A model generated the notes under the pieces. That model searched no databases. It was not told the DNA's origin and saw only the letters and a list, made by a program, of their open reading frames with translations. A program made the translations under genes and the position numbers. This document shows positions 63,482 through 64,000 of a stretch of 64,000 bases of DNA, one piece after another (the stretch's first letter is position 1; each line of letters opens with the position of its first letter). This stretch comes from Bradyrhizobium icense (GTDB lineage: Bacteria > Pseudomonadota > Alphaproteobacteria > Rhizobiales > Xanthobacteraceae), in assembly GCF_001693385.1 (NCBI RefSeq), contig NZ_CP016428.1, positions 6,820,001 through 6,884,000 of the forward strand, read 5' to 3'.

Positions 63482-64000
63482 GTGGGTGAACTTCTGGGCT
63501 CTATCGTTTTTTCTTTGATTGTAATCGCTCTAATCGCCGGGGCGTGGGCATGGCTCCAGTCGTTGTTCAGGAAGGGGATCACGGGGCTGCTCGGCTTCGA
63601 TCGGGTCTGCGTTCAGCAGTTCGAAACCGTGCTGCTCTACCGGAACGGGCGTTTTGAAAAAGCCCTCACACCCGGCCGGCACCGGATCCGCGCCGGCAGC
63701 CGCCAACTGGCGCGGATCGATTTGCGGCCCGAGGTGTTTCGGTTCACGCAAGGCGCAGTCTCCGCGGACCGCTTTGCGGTCAACCTCATCTATGTCGCGC
63801 GCACCCAGATCGTCGATCCCCGGGCCGCTTTCGAAAGCACCCAGAACTATCGCGACGAGATCTACATCCGCCTGCAATCGATCGTGAAGGCGGTGTGCAG
63901 CCGAAAACCCCGCCTCGAAATTCAGATGGATCACCAGAGCTTCAGCAATAGCGTCCAGAAGGCCGCCAGCCAAGTGCTTCGCTCGATCGGTTGCGAATGC
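63482..64000 (+). CDS. SPFH/Band 7 domain (slipin/stomatin-like) membrane protein, N-terminal part (cut by window edge)
   Basis: A frame open to the window end starts at GTG 63482 with ribosome site GGGAAGGA six bases upstream. The first 173 residues comprise a membrane helix (LLGSIVFSLIVIALIAGAWA) and a basic/hydrophobic link. A Band 7 domain follows: QQFETVLLYRNGRFEKALTP, GRHRI, RIDLRPEVFRF, and AVNLIYVARTQIVDPRAAFE, leading to the helix RDEIYIRLQSIVKAVCSRKP. SPFH proteins scaffold membrane microdomains or regulate proteases. The C-terminal coiled coil is outside the window. Confidence 0.82.
   Translation, partial: MGELLGSIVFSLIVIALIAGAWAWLQSLFRKGITGLLGFDRVCVQQFETVLLYRNGRFEKALTPGRHRIRAGSRQLARIDLRPEVFRFTQGAVSADRFAVNLIYVARTQIVDPRAAFESTQNYRDEIYIRLQSIVKAVCSRKPRLEIQMDHQSFSNSVQKAASQVLRSIGCEC

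Overview
The window reads as chromosomal DNA of a high-GC alphaproteobacterium of the Bradyrhizobium/Rhodopseudomonas group (Nitrobacteraceae). The grounds are the alphaproteobacterial order of the division and cell-wall (dcw) genes, an alpha-type RNase P RNA, a thiOSGE-thiC thiamine locus behind a TPP riboswitch, a perfect CtrA box, GTG/ATG starts with purine-rich ribosome sites, and many short palindromic intergenic repeats of the kind common in this group. No database search was possible. Family names rest on motifs read by eye.

Positions 1-15601, all minus strand: the dcw cluster rsmH-ftsL-ftsI-murE-murF-mraY-murD, then three foreign-looking genes (an AbiEii-type toxin, its small partner and a secreted DUF5107-like protein), then ftsW-murG-murC-murB (cut by the window edge). 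mraZ is absent at the head. Positions 16-24.9 kb: an anhydro-amidase-like gene, a frameshifted ECF42-type sigma factor with its YCII/DGPF partner, a PAS protein, rnpB, two alpha/beta hydrolases flanking an AraC regulator, and TauE/SafE and EamA transporters. Positions 25-33.6 kb: an ABC exporter preceded by a possible leader peptide and terminator, an EmrAB-type efflux pair divergent from a TetR gene with a perfect palindromic operator, and a TonB-dependent siderophore receptor.

Positions 33.9-38.4 kb: a TetR gene translationally coupled to a molybdenum hydroxylase (2Fe-2S and molybdopterin domains fused, FAD subunit separate), followed by a vapBC remnant. Positions 38.4-42.5 kb: an extensin-like lipoprotein, a micro-protein, two divergent DUF2147 paralogues and a frameshifted Nudix gene. 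Positions 42.5-47.9 kb: a probable membrane-lipid locus (phosphatidylserine decarboxylase, an N-terminally extended class III aminotransferase, an integral membrane protein, a PmtA-like methyltransferase and a GT4 glycosyltransferase).

Positions 48-57 kb: envelope and small stress proteins (TAXI protein, secreted proteins, L,D-transpeptidase, DUF4403 protein, dodecin, two PRC-barrel proteins, a zinc-ribbon protein and a lytic transglycosylase). Positions 57-62 kb: the TPP riboswitch and thiO-thiS-thiG-thiE-thiC. Positions 62-64 kb: a small unknown protein, a Fis-type HTH regulator behind a CtrA box, and the start of an SPFH-domain protein.

No CRISPR array, insertion sequence, tRNA or prophage was seen. 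The most interesting items are the toxin-antitoxin insertion inside the essential dcw operon, the aminotransferase/decarboxylase gene pair whose start codons share bases, the candidate leader-peptide attenuator at 27 kb, and the CtrA-linked small HTH regulator.
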